64,000 nt of DNA from Oryzomicrobium terrae (lineage in GTDB: Bacteria > Pseudomonadota > Gammaproteobacteria > Burkholderiales > Rhodocyclaceae): the NCBI RefSeq assembly GCF_008274805.1, contig NZ_CP022579.1:1054001-1118000 (forward strand), read 5' to 3'. This document shows, in pieces, positions 46,240-57,338 of the stretch. Within the stretch, counting starts at the first letter, position 1. Every line of letters begins with the position of its first letter. The translations under genes were made by a program, and so were the position numbers. Under the pieces are notes generated by a model, which was not told the origin of the DNA, searched no databases, and saw only the letters and a list, made by a program, of their open reading frames with translations.

Positions 46240-47787
46240 ATGGGGGCCGCCCACCACGATGACCGGCCGCCCCTGGAAGGGGCGGAACGCCGGCTCATCA
46301 CCTTCTCCCTCTCTCTGGCGGTGTTCATGCAGGTGCTCGACACCACCATCGCTAACGTCGCCGTGCCCACCTTGGCCGGCGATCTGGGGGTGAGTGCCTC
46401 CCAGGGCACCTGGGTGATCACCTCCTTTGGCGTCGCCAACGCCATCGCCCTGCCGCTGACCGGCTGGCTGGCGCGGCGCTTCGGCGAGGTGCGCATGTTC
46501 ACCCTGGCGACCCTGGCCTTCGTCGCCGCCTCGCTGCTGTGCGGCTTTTCCCAGAGCCTGGAATTCCTCATCTTCGCCCGGGTGTTGCAGGGGTTAGCCG
46601 CCGGGCCCATGTTCCCCCTGGCCCAGAGCCTCATGCTCGGCGCCTACCCGCCCCACCAGCGTGGCATGGCCATGGCCATCTCGATGATGGTGGCGGTGGT
46701 CGGGCCGATCGCCGGTCCCCTGCTCGGTGGCTGGATCACCGATAGCTTCCACTGGTCCTGGATCTTCTTCATCAACGTGCCCGTCGGCATCCTGGCCGTG
46801 GCCCTGTCCTGGCCGGTGCTGAAAGCCCGGGAAAGCCGCACCGCCCAGGTGCCTATCGACCGCATCGGCCTGGCCCTGCTGGTGATCGGCGTCGGCGCCC
46901 TGCAGCTGATGCTCGACAAGGGAAACGAGCTGGACTGGTTCGAATCCCCCGAGGTGATCGTTCTGGGCGTGATTGCCGCCCTGGGCCTGGCGCTGCTGGT
47001 GGTGTGGGAGCTGACCGACGAACACCCGGTGGTGGACCTGCGCCTGTTCGGCGAAGCCAACTTCGCCTTCGGCACCCTGGCCATCAGCCTCGGCTACATG
47101 ACCTTCATGGGCGGGGTGGTGCTGTTCCCCCTGTGGTTGCAGACCACCCTGGGCTACACCGCCACCTGGGCCGGGATCGTGTCGGCACCCATCGGCGTGC
47201 TGCCGGTGATCCTGGCGCCCCTGATCGGCAAGAACATGGCTCGCCTAAACCTGCGCTGGGTGGTGACCCTGGCCTTTGCCGTATTCGCCTTCACCTTCTG
47301 GTGGCAGAGCCACCTGACGCCGGGCGTCGATCCCTGGCACCTGGCCCAGCCGCGCTTCGTCCAGGGCATTGCCCTGGCCTGCTTCTTCGCGCCGCTCACC
47401 ACCATCATTGTCTCCCGGGTGCCGCCCGGCCACATGGCCTCGGCCATGGGCCTGGCCACCTTCCTGCGGGTGCTGGGGGGCAGCTTCGGCACCTCGCTGA
47501 CGGTGGCCTACTGGGATCACAAGACGGCGGTACACCACTCGGAACTGGCCGAGCGCATGACCATCGCCAACGATCCCTTCAACAGTGCCCTGGCCGGTCT
47601 GCAAAGCCTGGGCATGAATGCAACCCAGGCTCTCGGCACGGTGGAGCGCCTGCTCAACCAGCAGGCAGTGACCAAGGCCACCCTGGATGCCTTCACCCTG
47701 GCGGCGCTGATGTTCGTCGGCTTGTCGCTGCTGGTCTGGCTGACCAAGCCGGTGAAGGCGGTGGGAGCGCCTCCGCCGATGGAATGA
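46240..47787 (+). CDS. emrB: MFS multidrug transporter, DHA2/EmrB family
   Basis: The 515-residue protein has 14 hydrophobic segments, beginning ITFSLSLAVFMQVLDTTIANVAVPTLAGDLG, the DHA2 motif around TM1. Motif A-like GWLARRFGEVRMF and motif C-like SMMVAVVGPIAGPLLGGWITD follow. It exports hydrophobic drugs by proton antiport through EmrA and the outer membrane factor. Starts 1 base after emrA, so all three pump genes form one operon. Confidence 0.94.
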   Translation: MGAAHHDDRPPLEGAERRLITFSLSLAVFMQVLDTTIANVAVPTLAGDLGVSASQGTWVITSFGVANAIALPLTGWLARRFGEVRMFTLATLAFVAASLLCGFSQSLEFLIFARVLQGLAAGPMFPLAQSLMLGAYPPHQRGMAMAISMMVAVVGPIAGPLLGGWITDSFHWSWIFFINVPVGILAVALSWPVLKARESRTAQVPIDRIGLALLVIGVGALQLMLDKGNELDWFESPEVIVLGVIAALGLALLVVWELTDEHPVVDLRLFGEANFAFGTLAISLGYMTFMGGVVLFPLWLQTTLGYTATWAGIVSAPIGVLPVILAPLIGKNMARLNLRWVVTLAFAVFAFTFWWQSHLTPGVDPWHLAQPRFVQGIALACFFAPLTTIIVSRVPPGHMASAMGLATFLRVLGGSFGTSLTVAYWDHKTAVHHSELAERMTIANDPFNSALAGLQSLGMNATQALGTVERLLNQQAVTKATLDAFTLAALMFVGLSLLVWLTKPVKAVGAPPPME

Positions 47788-47907
47788 GAGAGCTGTACGG
47801 TTTTCGTTCTTGCCTCTCCCGTTGGCCCGCGTGGAAATTGCCGTTCCGCCGGGCCAACGGCGTTATTGCTCTCGTTATTTGTCAGGTTGTCTGCTAAGTT
47901 GCGATTA

Positions 47908-47954
47908 GGACAAAAAGTCACGCATTGCGACATTTTGTCTCGGACACTTTGTCC
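47908..47954. promoter_or_regulatory. Cluster of GGACA-N3-TGTCC dyads upstream of formate dehydrogenase
   Basis: Three related 13-base dyads lie in a row: GGACAAAAAGTCA (47908-47920, weak right half), CGACATTTTGTCT (47928-47940) and GGACACTTTGTCC (47942-47954, perfect). They are about 65-110 bp upstream of the -24 element at 48017, the right place for an enhancer-binding activator. A further dyad CCGAC-N6-GTCGG lies at 47978-47993. They do not match NtrC or FhlA sites as I know them. Confidence 0.6.
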
Positions 47955-48015
47955 AGTAGTACCTATGATTCCGGCATCCGACTGATTTGTCGGTCTTTTG
48001 CCGGGGCGTGGTGGG

Positions 48016-48031
48016 CGGCACGGTTGTTGCA
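48016..48031 (+). promoter_or_regulatory. Sigma-54 promoter of the formate dehydrogenase operon
   Basis: CGGCACGGTTGTTGCA has GG at 48017-48018 and GC at 48029-48030, a 10-base gap. It matches TGGCACG-N4-TTGCA except the first base. The transcript would start near 48042, about 37 bases before the ATG. Confidence 0.78.
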
Positions 48032-48078
48032 GTTGAGTGACTGTTTCATTCGTTGTTTACGACCCAAAAGGAGGGGAA

Positions 48079-51000
48079 ATGCAACTCTCAAGGCGCCAGT
48101 TCTTCAAGGTCTGCGCCGCGGGTGTGAGCGGATCCTCCATGGCCGTGCTGGGCTTTTCGCCCACCGCCGCCGTGGCTGAGACCCGCCACTTCAAACTCGC
48201 CCGGACCACGGAGGTCCGCAACACCTGTCCGTATTGCTCGGTGGGTTGCGGCATCATCTTGTACAGCTTGGGGGATCGGGCCAAGAACGCCCACGCCGAG
48301 CTGATCCACATCGAAGGGGACCCGGATCACCCGGTGAACCGCGGCACCCTGTGCCCCAAGGGGGCCGGCCTGCTCGACTTCGTCAAGAGCAAGAACCGCC
48401 TGAAGTTCCCCGAAGTGCGCGAGGCCGGTTCCGATCAGTGGAAGCGCATCTCCTGGGACGAAGCGTTCACCCGCATCGCCAAGCTGATGAAGGCCGACCG
48501 GGATGCCAACTTCGTCGCCAAGACCGCTGACGGCTTGACCGTCAACCGCTGGCTGACCACCGGTTTCCTCGCCGCCTCCGCCTCCAGCAACGAATCCGGC
48601 TACCTGACCCACAAAGTGGTCCGTAGCCTGGGGATGCTCGCGTTCGACAATCAGGCTCGCGTTTGACACGGCCCCACGGTGGCAAGTCTTGCCCCGACGT
48701 TTGGCCGCGGCGCGATGACCAATCATTGGACGGACATCAAGAACGCTGACGTTGTGCTCATCATGGGCGGCAACGCCGCCGAGGCGCACCCCTGCGGTTT
48801 CAAGTGGGTGGTGGAAGCCAAGCAGCACAACAAAGCCAAGCTGGTGGTGGTGGACCCGCGCTTCAACCGCTCGGCGTCCCAGGCGGATTTCTACGCCCCC
48901 ATCCGCACCGGCACCGACATCGCCTTCCTGGGCGGCGTCATCAACTATCTGATCGCCAACGACAAGATTCACCACGAATACGTCAAGTCGTACACCGACA
49001 TGACCTTCATCGTGCGTGAGGACTACGCCTTCGAGAACGGCATCTTCTCCGGCTACGACGAGGCGAAGCGCAAGTACGACAAGAGCTCCTGGGAATACGA
49101 GATCGGCAAGGACGGCTACGTCGCCACCGACCCGACCCTCCAGCACCCGCGCTGCGTCTTCAACCTGATGAAGGCCCATTACTCCCGCTACACGCCGGAG
49201 ATGGTGGAAAAGATCTGCGGCACGCCGAAGGACAAGTTCCTCAAGGTGTGCGAGATGATCAGTTCCACCTCGGCGCCGAACCGGGTGATGACCATCATGT
49301 ACGCCCTGGGTTGGACCCAGCACTCCACCGGCTCCCAGATGATCCGGACCGGTGCCATGGTGCAACTGCTGCTGGGCAACATCGGCAAGGCGGGCGGCGG
49401 CATGAACGCCCTGCGCGGTCACTCCAACATCCAGGGCCTGACCGACCTGGGGCTGCTCTCCAACCTGCTGCCGGGCTACATGACCCTGGCCGGCGAGAAG
49501 GAGCAGGACTTCCAGGCCTACCTCAATGCCCGCACGCAGAAGCAGATGCGCCCGGGGCAGCTGAGCTACTGGCAGAACTTCCCCAAGTTCCTCGTCAGCA
49601 ACCTCAAGGCCTGGTACGGCAACGCGGCGACCAAGGAAAACAACTACGCCTACGACTACCTGCCCAAGCTGGACAAGACCTACGACGTGCTGCAGGTCAT
49701 GGAGCTGATGCACCAGGGCAAGATGACCGGCTACGTCGCCCAGGGCTTCAACCCCCTGGCCTCGTTCCCGAACAAGGCCAAGGTGGGCGCTGCCCTGGCC
49801 AAGCTCAAGTTCCTGGTAATCATCGACCCGTTGGCCACCGATACCTCCGAGTTCTGGAAGAACTACGGCGAGTTCAACAACGTGAACAGCGCCGAGATCC
49901 AGACCGAGGTGTTCCGCCTGCCCTCTACGTGTTTTGCCGAGGAAGACGGGTCCATCACCAACTCGGGCCGCTGGCTGCAGTGGCACTGGAAGGGCGCCGA
50001 GCCTCCGGGTGAAGCGCGTACCGACCAGGAAATCATGGCCGGCCTGTTCCTCAAGCTGAAGGAGATGTACAAGAAGGACGGCGGCGCTTTCCCCGACCCG
50101 ATCCTCAACCTCACCTGGGGCTACAAGATTCCGGATTCCCCCAGCCCCGAGGAGTTGGCCAAGGAGTACAACGGCAAGGCGCTGACCGATCTGCTCGATC
50201 CCAAGGACTCGACCAAGGTGATCAAGAAGGCCGGCGAGTTGCTCGATGGCTTCGCCCAGTTGCGCGATGACGGCTCCACCGCCTGCGGTTGCTGGATCTT
50301 CTCCGGCGCCTGGACGGAAAAGGGCAACATGATGGCCCGCCGCGATAACTCCGATCCGTGGGGTAATGGCCAGACCCTCAACTGGTCCTTCGCCTGGCCG
50401 GCCAACCGTCGCATCATCTACAACCGCGCCTCCGCCGACCCCTCCGGCAAGCCCTTCGATCCGAAGCGCAAGCAGGTGTGGTGGGACGGCACCAAGTGGA
50501 CCGGCTCCGACGTGCCCGACTTCAAGGTCGACTCGGCCCCCGAAGACGGCATGGGTCCCTTCATCATGAACCCCGAGGGCGTGGCCCGCTTCTTCGCCCG
50601 GGGCGGCATGAACGAAGGCCCGTTCCCCGAGCACTACGAGCCGTTCGAGTCGCCCCTCGAGGTGAACCTGATGCACCCGAACAACCCCAAGGCCCGCAAC
50701 AATCCGGCTGCCCGGGTGTTCAAGGGCGACATGGAAGCGTTCGGCAAGGCCAAGGAGTTCCCCTACCCGGCGACCACCTACCGTCTCACCGAGCACTTCC
50801 ACTACTGGACCAAGCAGGTGGAGTCCAACGCCGTGATCCAGCCGGAACAATTCGTCGAAATCGGCGAGGGCCTGGCCAAGGAGAAGGGCATCGTGGCCGG
50901 CGACCGCGTCAAGGTCAGCTCCAACCGCGGCTACATCAAGGCCGTGGCGGTGGTGACCAAGCGCATCATGCCGATCACGGTGGACGGCAAGACCGTGCAT

Positions 51001-51144
51001 CAGGTGGGCATTCCCATCCACTGGGGCTTCAAGGGGGTGGCCAAGAACGGCTACATCGCCAACACCCTGACCCCGTTCGTGGGCGATGCCAACAGCCAGA
51101 CGCCGGAATTCAAGTCGTTCCTGGTGAACGTCGAGAAGATCTGA
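48079..51144 (+). CDS. fdnG: Formate dehydrogenase major subunit, selenocysteine-containing, FdnG/FdoG type
   Basis: The 1021-residue protein (E. coli FdnG 1015) has in-frame TGA at 48664-48666 read as selenocysteine: [16 protein letters not shown] is the family active site. A Tat signal [12 protein letters not shown] starts the protein. The first [4Fe-4S] site is [11 protein letters not shown]. The Mo-bis-MGD domain has [40 protein letters not shown] and [11 protein letters not shown]. It oxidises formate in the periplasm. ATG 48079 has AAGGAGG upstream. A bacterial SECIS follows the TGA, and the Sec machinery lies downstream. Confidence 0.97.
48664..48696 (+). promoter_or_regulatory. Bacterial SECIS element for selenocysteine insertion
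   Basis: From the UGA (U as position 1), bases 48677-48685 and 48689-48696 form an 8-bp stem with a single bulged U at 48680 (position 17) and loop GUC at 48686-48688 (G at 23, U at 24). Bulged U17 and loop G23-U24 are exactly the SelB contacts known from E. coli fdhF. Confidence 0.92.
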
Positions 51145-51154
51145 GGAGACCGCC

Positions 51155-52057
51155 ATGCCTTTGCAATCACTAGACATCGCGGCCCGTTCGGCGACCACCA
51201 CACCGCCGCCCGGCATCCGCAAGACCCTCGAAGTCGCCAAGCTCATCGACGTCACCAAGTGCATCGGCTGCAAGGCCTGCCAAGTGGCGTGCATGCAGTG
51301 GAACGACATCCGTGACGAAGTGGGTGAGAACCACGGCACCTACGACAACCCCCGGGACCTCACCGCAAAATCCTGGACGGTGATGCGCTACAGCGAGGTC
51401 GAATCGCAGGAACGGGGCCTCGAGTGGCTGATCCGCAAGGACGGCTGCATGCACTGCGAGGACCCGGGCTGCCTCAAGGCCTGCCCGTCCCCCGGTGCCA
51501 TCATCAAGTACGCCAACGGCATCGTCGATATGCAGCAGGAAAACTGCATCGGCTGCGGCTACTGCATCACCGGTTGCCCGTTCAACGTGCCGCGCATCTC
51601 CGAAAAGGACAACAAGGCGTACAAGTGCACCCTGTGTTCCGATCGGGTGGCGGTGGGCCTGGAGCCGGCCTGCGTCAAGGTCTGCCCCACCGGCTGTATT
51701 TCCTTCGGGTCCAAGGAGGACATGAAGGACATCGCCGAGGAGCGGGTGGTCGAGCTCAAGGAACGGGGCTACGGTAACGCCGGGTTGTACGACCCGCAAG
51801 GTGTGGGCGGCACCCACGTGATGTACGTGCTGCACCACGCCGACAAGCCGGAGCTGTACAACAACCTGCCGCCCGACCCGGCCATCAGCCCGATGGTTTC
51901 CCTGTGGAAGGGGGTCACCAAGCCCCTCGCCACCCTGGGCCTGGCCGCCGTGGCGATCGGTAGCCTCTTCCACTACGTCACCAAGGGCCCCAACGAGGTG
52001 TCCAAGGAAACGGAGAAGGAAGTCGAGAAGGAACTGGAAGAGGAGGGCAAGCAATGA
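51155..52057 (+). CDS. fdnH: Formate dehydrogenase iron-sulfur subunit
   Basis: The 300-residue electron-transfer subunit has four [4Fe-4S] motifs: [44 protein letters not shown] and [24 protein letters not shown] (full Cys sets). A C-terminal anchor helix ([18 protein letters not shown]) follows, then a charged tail [12 protein letters not shown]. It carries electrons from FdnG to the cytochrome b subunit. It starts 10 bases after fdnG. Confidence 0.96.
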   Translation: MPLQSLDIAARSATTTPPPGIRKTLEVAKLIDVTKCIGCKACQVACMQWNDIRDEVGENHGTYDNPRDLTAKSWTVMRYSEVESQERGLEWLIRKDGCMHCEDPGCLKACPSPGAIIKYANGIVDMQQENCIGCGYCITGCPFNVPRISEKDNKAYKCTLCSDRVAVGLEPACVKVCPTGCISFGSKEDMKDIAEERVVELKERGYGNAGLYDPQGVGGTHVMYVLHHADKPELYNNLPPDPAISPMVSLWKGVTKPLATLGLAAVAIGSLFHYVTKGPNEVSKETEKEVEKELEEEGKQ

Positions 52058-52680
52058 AGCGCGATCCCAACGACCTGCAGCGTTACACCGCCTCCGAGCG
52101 GGCCAACCACTGGGTGGTGGGGATCAGCTTCATCCTGATCGCCCTGTCCGGCCTGGCGCTGTTCCACCCGGCCTTCTGGCCCCTGTCCATGCTGTTCGGC
52201 GGCGGCGTGTGGACCCGCATCATCCACCCCTTCCTCGGGGTGCTGATGGTGGTGTCCTTCGCCGCCATGGCGGTGCGCTTCTGGAAGCTCAACGTCATGA
52301 CCCCGACCGATTGGGAGTGGCTCAAGCGGGCCAAGGAAATGGTCAACGGCGACGACCACAACATGCCGATCATGGGTAAGTACAACGGCGGTCAGAAGAT
52401 GCTTTTCTGGGCGCTGGTGGTCTGCATGGCGCTGTTGTTCGTCTCCGGCATCCTGATCTGGCGCGCCTACTTCTCCGGGTTCTTCCCCGTGGGCGTGGTG
52501 CGTCTCGGGGCCGTGGTGCACGCGGCGGTGGCGGCGGTGATGATCGCCCTCATCTTCGTCCACGTGTATGCCGCCATCTGGGTCAAAGGCACCATCCGGG
52601 CCATGTGGTACGGTACCGTGACCCGCCCCTGGGCCAAGCAGCACCACCGTGCCTGGTACAAGGAAATGACCGGCAAGTAA
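52054..52680 (+). CDS. fdnI: Formate dehydrogenase cytochrome b556 subunit
   Basis: The 208-residue membrane protein has four helices ([78 protein letters not shown]). His residues in [19 protein letters not shown] and FVHVYAA are the expected haem ligands. It passes electrons to the quinone pool. ATGA overlap with fdnH. Two hairpins end the unit. Confidence 0.96.
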   Translation: MKRDPNDLQRYTASERANHWVVGISFILIALSGLALFHPAFWPLSMLFGGGVWTRIIHPFLGVLMVVSFAAMAVRFWKLNVMTPTDWEWLKRAKEMVNGDDHNMPIMGKYNGGQKMLFWALVVCMALLFVSGILIWRAYFSGFFPVGVVRLGAVVHAAVAAVMIALIFVHVYAAIWVKGTIRAMWYGTVTRPWAKQHHRAWYKEMTGK

Positions 52681-52695
52681 GCCGCGCCGGTCGTG

Positions 52696-52735
52696 CCGCC
52701 TGCCGCCGGGGTTCCGCTGGCAGGCGGTTGTTTTT
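52696..52735 (+). terminator. Intrinsic terminator after fdnI
   Basis: CCGCCTGCC pairs with GGCAGGCGG and is followed by TTGTTTTT. Confidence 0.8.
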
Positions 52736-52737
52736 CC

Positions 52738-52771
52738 ACCACGGCGCGGAGCTTCCGCGCCGTGGTGTTTT
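52738..52771 (+). terminator. Second strong hairpin with T-run before fdhE
   Basis: ACCACGGCGCGGA pairs with TCCGCGCCGTGGT around GCT, followed by GTTTT. Two terminators in tandem would reduce read-through into fdhE and sel genes. Confidence 0.78.
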
Positions 52772-52806
52772 CCGACGATAACGATAGCGATCCCCGACAC
52801 TCCGCC

Positions 52807-53757
52807 ATGACTGCCCCGATCATCCCCATCAAGTCCGTTCTCTCGGCGGAAGAAATCGCCGCCCAGGGGGCGCCGGTCCCCGATACCCTGCGCCTGCCCG
52901 CTGCCGATCTGTTCGTCGCGCGGGCCGCTCGCCTCAAGTCCCTGGCCAATGGTCATGCCATGGCCGAATTCCTCAATTTCTGCGCCGGCCTGATCGATGC
53001 CCAGCAACAGGCCCTGGCTGCCCTGACCCCGGCGGCTCGCCCCGACGAGGCGCGCATCGCCCTGTGCCGCAGTCACGACATGCCCCTGCTCGACGCCCAG
53101 GGCGGCGAGCTGGATGCATCGCCGAACGGCGTCTTCGGCCAGGCCCTGGCGACCCTGCTCAAGGCTGCCCAAGGTTTCGCCCCGGCGCCGGCCCGGGACA
53201 TCATCGCCCGTCTGCAGGCCCTGCCCGCCGATCAGGTGGCCAAGGAAGCTCGCCTGATCCTCAAGGCCGAATCCGGTTTCGACACCGGTTACGCCCCCTT
53301 CCTTGGCGCCGCCTTGCAGGTGGACTGGACCCATCGCGCCCTGGCCCTGACCAAGGGCGATGTGTTCGTGCGCGAAGAGGGCAGCCTGTGTCCGGTGTGC
53401 GGCAGCCACCCGGTCGCCTCCGTCGTGCGCATCGGCGAAGGCGGTCACGGCGTGCGCTACGCAGTATGCGGCCTGTGCGCCAGCGAGTGGCACGTCACCC
53501 GCATCAAGTGCGTGCCCTGCATGAACACCAAGGGCATCGCCTATTCCGCCCTGGAAGGCGAGGGCGCCGAGCGCTTCAAGGCCGTCCAGGTGGAAACCTG
53601 CGACGAGTGCAAGTCGGCCCTGAAGCTGGTGTCCCTGGAAAAAGACCACAACGCCGAGCCCTTCGCCGACGACCTGGCCACCCTCATGCTCGACATGCTG
53701 GTGGACGACGCCGGCTATCATCGTGCCGGGCGCAACCTGTTCTACTTCGCGCCCTGA
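52807..53757 (+). CDS. fdhE: Formate dehydrogenase accessory protein FdhE
   Basis: The 316-residue cytoplasmic maturation factor for Tat-exported formate dehydrogenases has CPVCGSHPVAS, CGLCASEW, CVPCMNTKG and CDECKSALK, the four CxxC motifs of the FdhE iron-binding domain. The N-terminal half is helical. ATG 52807 begins MTAPIIPIK; a longer start inside the terminator hairpin is rejected. It precedes selA. Confidence 0.94.
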   Translation: MTAPIIPIKSVLSAEEIAAQGAPVPDTLRLPAADLFVARAARLKSLANGHAMAEFLNFCAGLIDAQQQALAALTPAARPDEARIALCRSHDMPLLDAQGGELDASPNGVFGQALATLLKAAQGFAPAPARDIIARLQALPADQVAKEARLILKAESGFDTGYAPFLGAALQVDWTHRALALTKGDVFVREEGSLCPVCGSHPVASVVRIGEGGHGVRYAVCGLCASEWHVTRIKCVPCMNTKGIAYSALEGEGAERFKAVQVETCDECKSALKLVSLEKDHNAEPFADDLATLMLDMLVDDAGYHRAGRNLFYFAP

Positions 53758-53799
53758 TTTTTTCATCTTCCTTTCCACTTTCCCTTTAAGGATTCCCCC

Positions 53800-55260
53800 A
53801 TGACGTCCATGGTCCATGGCCGTGGGGAAGGGCAGCCGGCGGCGGACAACGCTTCCGCCGCCGCCGCCCTCCGCGCCCTGCCTTCCACCGACCAGCTGCT
53901 GGCCGCCGCCGACGATCTCCTCGAGGCCCACGGCCGCCAGGAAACCACCGCGGCCCTACGCGCCGCCCTGGAATCCGCCCGGGAGCGCATCCGGGCCGGC
54001 GCCGCTGTTGCCGTCACCTCTGCCGAACTCCTCGCCGAAGCCCGGGGCCGCCTGGTCGCCCGGGCCACGCCCCACCTGCGCCCGGTGTTCAACCTCACCG
54101 GCACGGTGCTGCACACCAACCTGGGCCGGGCCCTCTTTCCCGAGTCGGCCATCGCCGCCCTGACCGAGGCCCTGATCCACCCCGCCGCCCTGGAGTACGA
54201 CCTGGCCAGCGGTGGTCGTGGCGACCGGGACGACCTGGTCAATCCGCTCATCCAGGAACTCACCGGTGCCGAGGCGGTGACGGTGGTCAACAACAACGCC
54301 GCCGCCGTGCTGCTGCTGCTCAACACCCTGGCCAAAGGCAAGGAAGTGATCGTCTCCCGGGGCGAGCTGGTGGAGATCGGCGGCGCCTTCCGCGTGCCGG
54401 ACATCATGAAGCGGGCCGGCGCCAAGCTGATCGAGGTGGGCACCACCAACCGCACCCACCTGGCCGACTACGAGGCGGCGATCACGCCGCGCACCGGCCT
54501 GATCATGAAGATCCACACCAGCAACTACGCCGTGGTGGGCTTCACCAAGAGCGTCGGCACTTTGGAGCTGGCCGCCCTGGCCCACCGCCACGGCCTGCCC
54601 TTCGCCGAGGACCTGGGCAGCGGCGCCCTGACCGACATGACCCGCCTGGGCCTGCCCAAGGAGCCCCTGCCGCAAGAAGCCCTGGCCGACGGCGCCGACC
54701 TGGTCACCTTCTCCGGCGACAAGCTGCTCGGCGGCCCCCAGGCCGGCCTGATCGTCGGCCGCCGCGACCTGGTGGCCAAGATCAAGAAAAACCCCCTCAA
54801 GCGCTGCCTGCGCGTCGGCAAGCTGACCCTGGCGGCCCTGGAATCGGTGCTGCGCCTGTACCGGGATCCGGACCGGCTCACCGCCACCCTGCCCACCCTG
54901 CGTCTGCTCGCCCGCCCCGCCGCCGACATCCGCGCCCAGGCCGAGCGCTTGCGCGCTGCCCTGGCCCCTGCCCTGGAAGGCGCATGGATGCTTGATCTGC
55001 GCGATACCGCCTCCCAGATCGGCTCCGGCTCCTTGCCGGTGGAGCGCCTGCCGTCCACCGCCCTGGTGATCGCTCCGGCCGAGAAGAAAGGTGCCGGCGG
55101 CCGCCTCAAACGCTTCGAAGCCGCCTTGCGCGGCCTGCCCCAGCCGGTCGTCGGCCGCCTCCAGGACGATGCCCTGTGGCTTGACCTGCGCTGTTTGCGT
55201 CCGGAGGACGAGGCCCGCTTCGTCGCACAATTCATCGCGCAATTCGCCCCAGGAAAGTAA
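53800..55260 (+). CDS. selA: L-seryl-tRNA(Sec) selenium transferase
   Basis: The 486-residue PLP enzyme converts seryl-tRNA(Sec) to selenocysteyl-tRNA(Sec). The N-terminal region recognises tRNA-Sec ([19 protein letters not shown]). The PLP Lys is in [19 protein letters not shown]. Other conserved blocks are [15 protein letters not shown] and EDLGSGAL. It lies 42 bases after fdhE and 6 bases before selB. No selD lies in this window; it must be elsewhere. Confidence 0.96.
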   Translation: MTSMVHGRGEGQPAADNASAAAALRALPSTDQLLAAADDLLEAHGRQETTAALRAALESARERIRAGAAVAVTSAELLAEARGRLVARATPHLRPVFNLTGTVLHTNLGRALFPESAIAALTEALIHPAALEYDLASGGRGDRDDLVNPLIQELTGAEAVTVVNNNAAAVLLLLNTLAKGKEVIVSRGELVEIGGAFRVPDIMKRAGAKLIEVGTTNRTHLADYEAAITPRTGLIMKIHTSNYAVVGFTKSVGTLELAALAHRHGLPFAEDLGSGALTDMTRLGLPKEPLPQEALADGADLVTFSGDKLLGGPQAGLIVGRRDLVAKIKKNPLKRCLRVGKLTLAALESVLRLYRDPDRLTATLPTLRLLARPAADIRAQAERLRAALAPALEGAWMLDLRDTASQIGSGSLPVERLPSTALVIAPAEKKGAGGRLKRFEAALRGLPQPVVGRLQDDALWLDLRCLRPEDEARFVAQFIAQFAPGK

Positions 55261-55266
55261 CCCGCC

Positions 55267-57273
55267 ATGCTGATCGGCACCGCCGGCCACATCGACCACG
55301 GCAAGACCACCCTGATCCGTGCCCTGACCGGCGTCGACACCGACCGGCTGCCCGAGGAAAAACGCCGCGGCATCTCCATCCAGCTCGGCTACGCCTACCT
55401 GCCGGACGGGGCGGCGGGGGAGGGGGCTGGTACAGGTAGCGCCGCCGACTTCGGCTTCATCGATGTGCCGGGCCACGAGAAATTTATCCCCACCATGCTC
55501 GCCGGCGCCGCAGGCATTGACCTGGCCCTGCTGGTGGTGGCCGCCGATGACGGGGTGATGCCCCAGACCCGGGAGCACCTGGCCATCCTCACCCTGCTCG
55601 GCATCGCCCAGGGCGGCGTTGCCATCACCAAGTGCGACCGGGCGGACGCTGCCCGCATCGCCCAGGTGGAGCGAGAGGTGGCCGCCCTGCTGGCGGGCAC
55701 GCCCCTGGCCGGCTCGCCCTGCTTCCCGGTGGCCGCCGCCAACGGCCCGGCCGACCCGGGCGTGGCGACCCTCAAGACCTGGCTGCTGGCCCAAGGTGGC
55801 GATACCGGCGCGGCGCGGGACAAGGTGGATGGCCGGGGCTTTCGCCTCGCCATCGACCGCAGCTTCGCCCTGGCCGGCGCCGGCACCGTGGTCACCGGCA
55901 CCGCCTTCGCCGGCCGGGTGCAGGTCGGCGACAAGCTCACCGTGTTCGCCCCGGAGCGAGGGGTGGCGGCAACGGTGCGGGTGCGCAGCCTGCATGCCAA
56001 CAACCGGCCGGCCGACGCCGGCCATGCCGGCCAGCGCCTGGCTCTGGCCCTGGTGGGCATCGACCACGGCGCCGTGGAACGGGGCGACTGGCTGGTGGCG
56101 GACTTCCTCGCCCGCCCCGCCGAGCGCACCCGGGTGGACGTGCGGCTCTCCCTGCTCGCCGACGCCCCCCGGCCCCTGACCCACTGGAGTGCGGTGCATC
56201 TGCACCATGGCGCCGCCCAAGTCACCGCCCGGGTGGCCCTGCTCAACGAAACCGGTACCCTGGCGCCCGGCGATTCCGGTTACGCCCAGTTGGTGCTCGA
56301 CCGGCCCCTGGCGGTGTGTCACGGCGACCGGCTGGTGCTGCGCGACGGCGCCGCCCAAGCCACCCTGGCCGGGGCGGTGGCCCTGGACCCCTTTGGCCCG
56401 GCGCGGCGGCGCAAGAGCCCGGAGCGCCTGGCCCTGCTTGCCACCCTGGAAGTCGCCGATCCGCAGCGGCGCCTGCACGCCTTGATCGATGCGGCCCCCT
56501 GGGGCGTGGATTTGGCCGAACTGGCCTGCGCCCACAACCTGGCCGCTGCCGCCCACGTGCCGTCCGACCTGGCCTTGCCGCCCGGCGCCGTGCTGGCGCC
56601 CCGCGCCGGACGGGTCTTTTCCGCGACCCGCTGGCAGGCGTTGCAGGACGTGGTGGCGGCCCGCCTGGCCGCGCACCACGAGGCCTTTGCCGATGAAGTG
56701 GGGGTGGAGCGGGAGCGCCTGCGCCGCATGGCCTTGCCCCAGCTGGCATCGACGGCCTTCTTCGACCTGCTCGAAGCGCTGCGCGATGCGGGCCGCATTG
56801 TCCTTTCCGGGGCCGCCTGGCACCTGCCCGAACATACGGTGGAGCTGGATGCCCGGGAACGCCTGCGGGCCGAAAAGCTGCTGCCCTGGCTACGGGACGA
56901 ACCCTTCGACCCGCCCTGGGTGCGCGACATTGCCCAACGCCTGGGCGAACCGGAAAGCGAAACCCGGCGGCTCCTCAAGAAGCTGGCGGCCCGGGGTGAG
57001 GCCTACCAGGTGGTGAAAGACCTGTTCTATGCGCCCGAGGCCCTGAGCCGCCTGGTGGCGATCGTCGCCAGCCTGGCCGGTGCGGGGGAAGAGGGCAGTG
57101 AACCGGGCCGGCTCGGGCTGGTCAAGGCCGCCGATTTCCGCGATGCCACGGGGCTCGGCCGCAAGCGAGCGATCCAGATCCTCGAATATTTCGACCGGGT
57201 GGGCTATACCCGGCGCATCGGTAGTGGCGCCGCCCAGGCCCATGGGCTTCGGGGCGAGCCGCCGGTCAGGTAG
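55267..57273 (+). CDS. selB: Selenocysteine-specific elongation factor
   Basis: The 668-residue GTPase has G1 [13 protein letters not shown]3 DVPGHEKF and G4 TKCD. EF-Tu-like domains 2-3 follow, and C-terminal winged helices (about 460-660; [51 protein letters not shown]) bind the SECIS hairpin. A Gly/Ala-rich insert (about 51-60) lies before G3. It brings Sec-tRNA to the fdnG UGA. tRNA-Sec is encoded 65 bases downstream. Confidence 0.96.
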   Translation: MLIGTAGHIDHGKTTLIRALTGVDTDRLPEEKRRGISIQLGYAYLPDGAAGEGAGTGSAADFGFIDVPGHEKFIPTMLAGAAGIDLALLVVAADDGVMPQTREHLAILTLLGIAQGGVAITKCDRADAARIAQVEREVAALLAGTPLAGSPCFPVAAANGPADPGVATLKTWLLAQGGDTGAARDKVDGRGFRLAIDRSFALAGAGTVVTGTAFAGRVQVGDKLTVFAPERGVAATVRVRSLHANNRPADAGHAGQRLALALVGIDHGAVERGDWLVADFLARPAERTRVDVRLSLLADAPRPLTHWSAVHLHHGAAQVTARVALLNETGTLAPGDSGYAQLVLDRPLAVCHGDRLVLRDGAAQATLAGAVALDPFGPARRRKSPERLALLATLEVADPQRRLHALIDAAPWGVDLAELACAHNLAAAAHVPSDLALPPGAVLAPRAGRVFSATRWQALQDVVAARLAAHHEAFADEVGVERERLRRMALPQLASTAFFDLLEALRDAGRIVLSGAAWHLPEHTVELDARERLRAEKLLPWLRDEPFDPPWVRDIAQRLGEPESETRRLLKKLAARGEAYQVVKDLFYAPEALSRLVAIVASLAGAGEEGSEPGRLGLVKAADFRDATGLGRKRAIQILEYFDRVGYTRRIGSGAAQAHGLRGEPPVR

Positions 57274-57338
57274 AATCCGCCCACCCGAGGCCGGCTGCAG
57301 CGGCGCCGGGGCGTTGTTTGTGTGTTTCTCGTCAGTGC

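Noticed and set aside
48664-48666. In-frame TGA splitting the formate dehydrogenase gene, as in a pseudogene
   Set aside because: The residue context is the known selenocysteine active site, a SECIS with U17, G23 and U24 follows, and selA, selB and selC are downstream.
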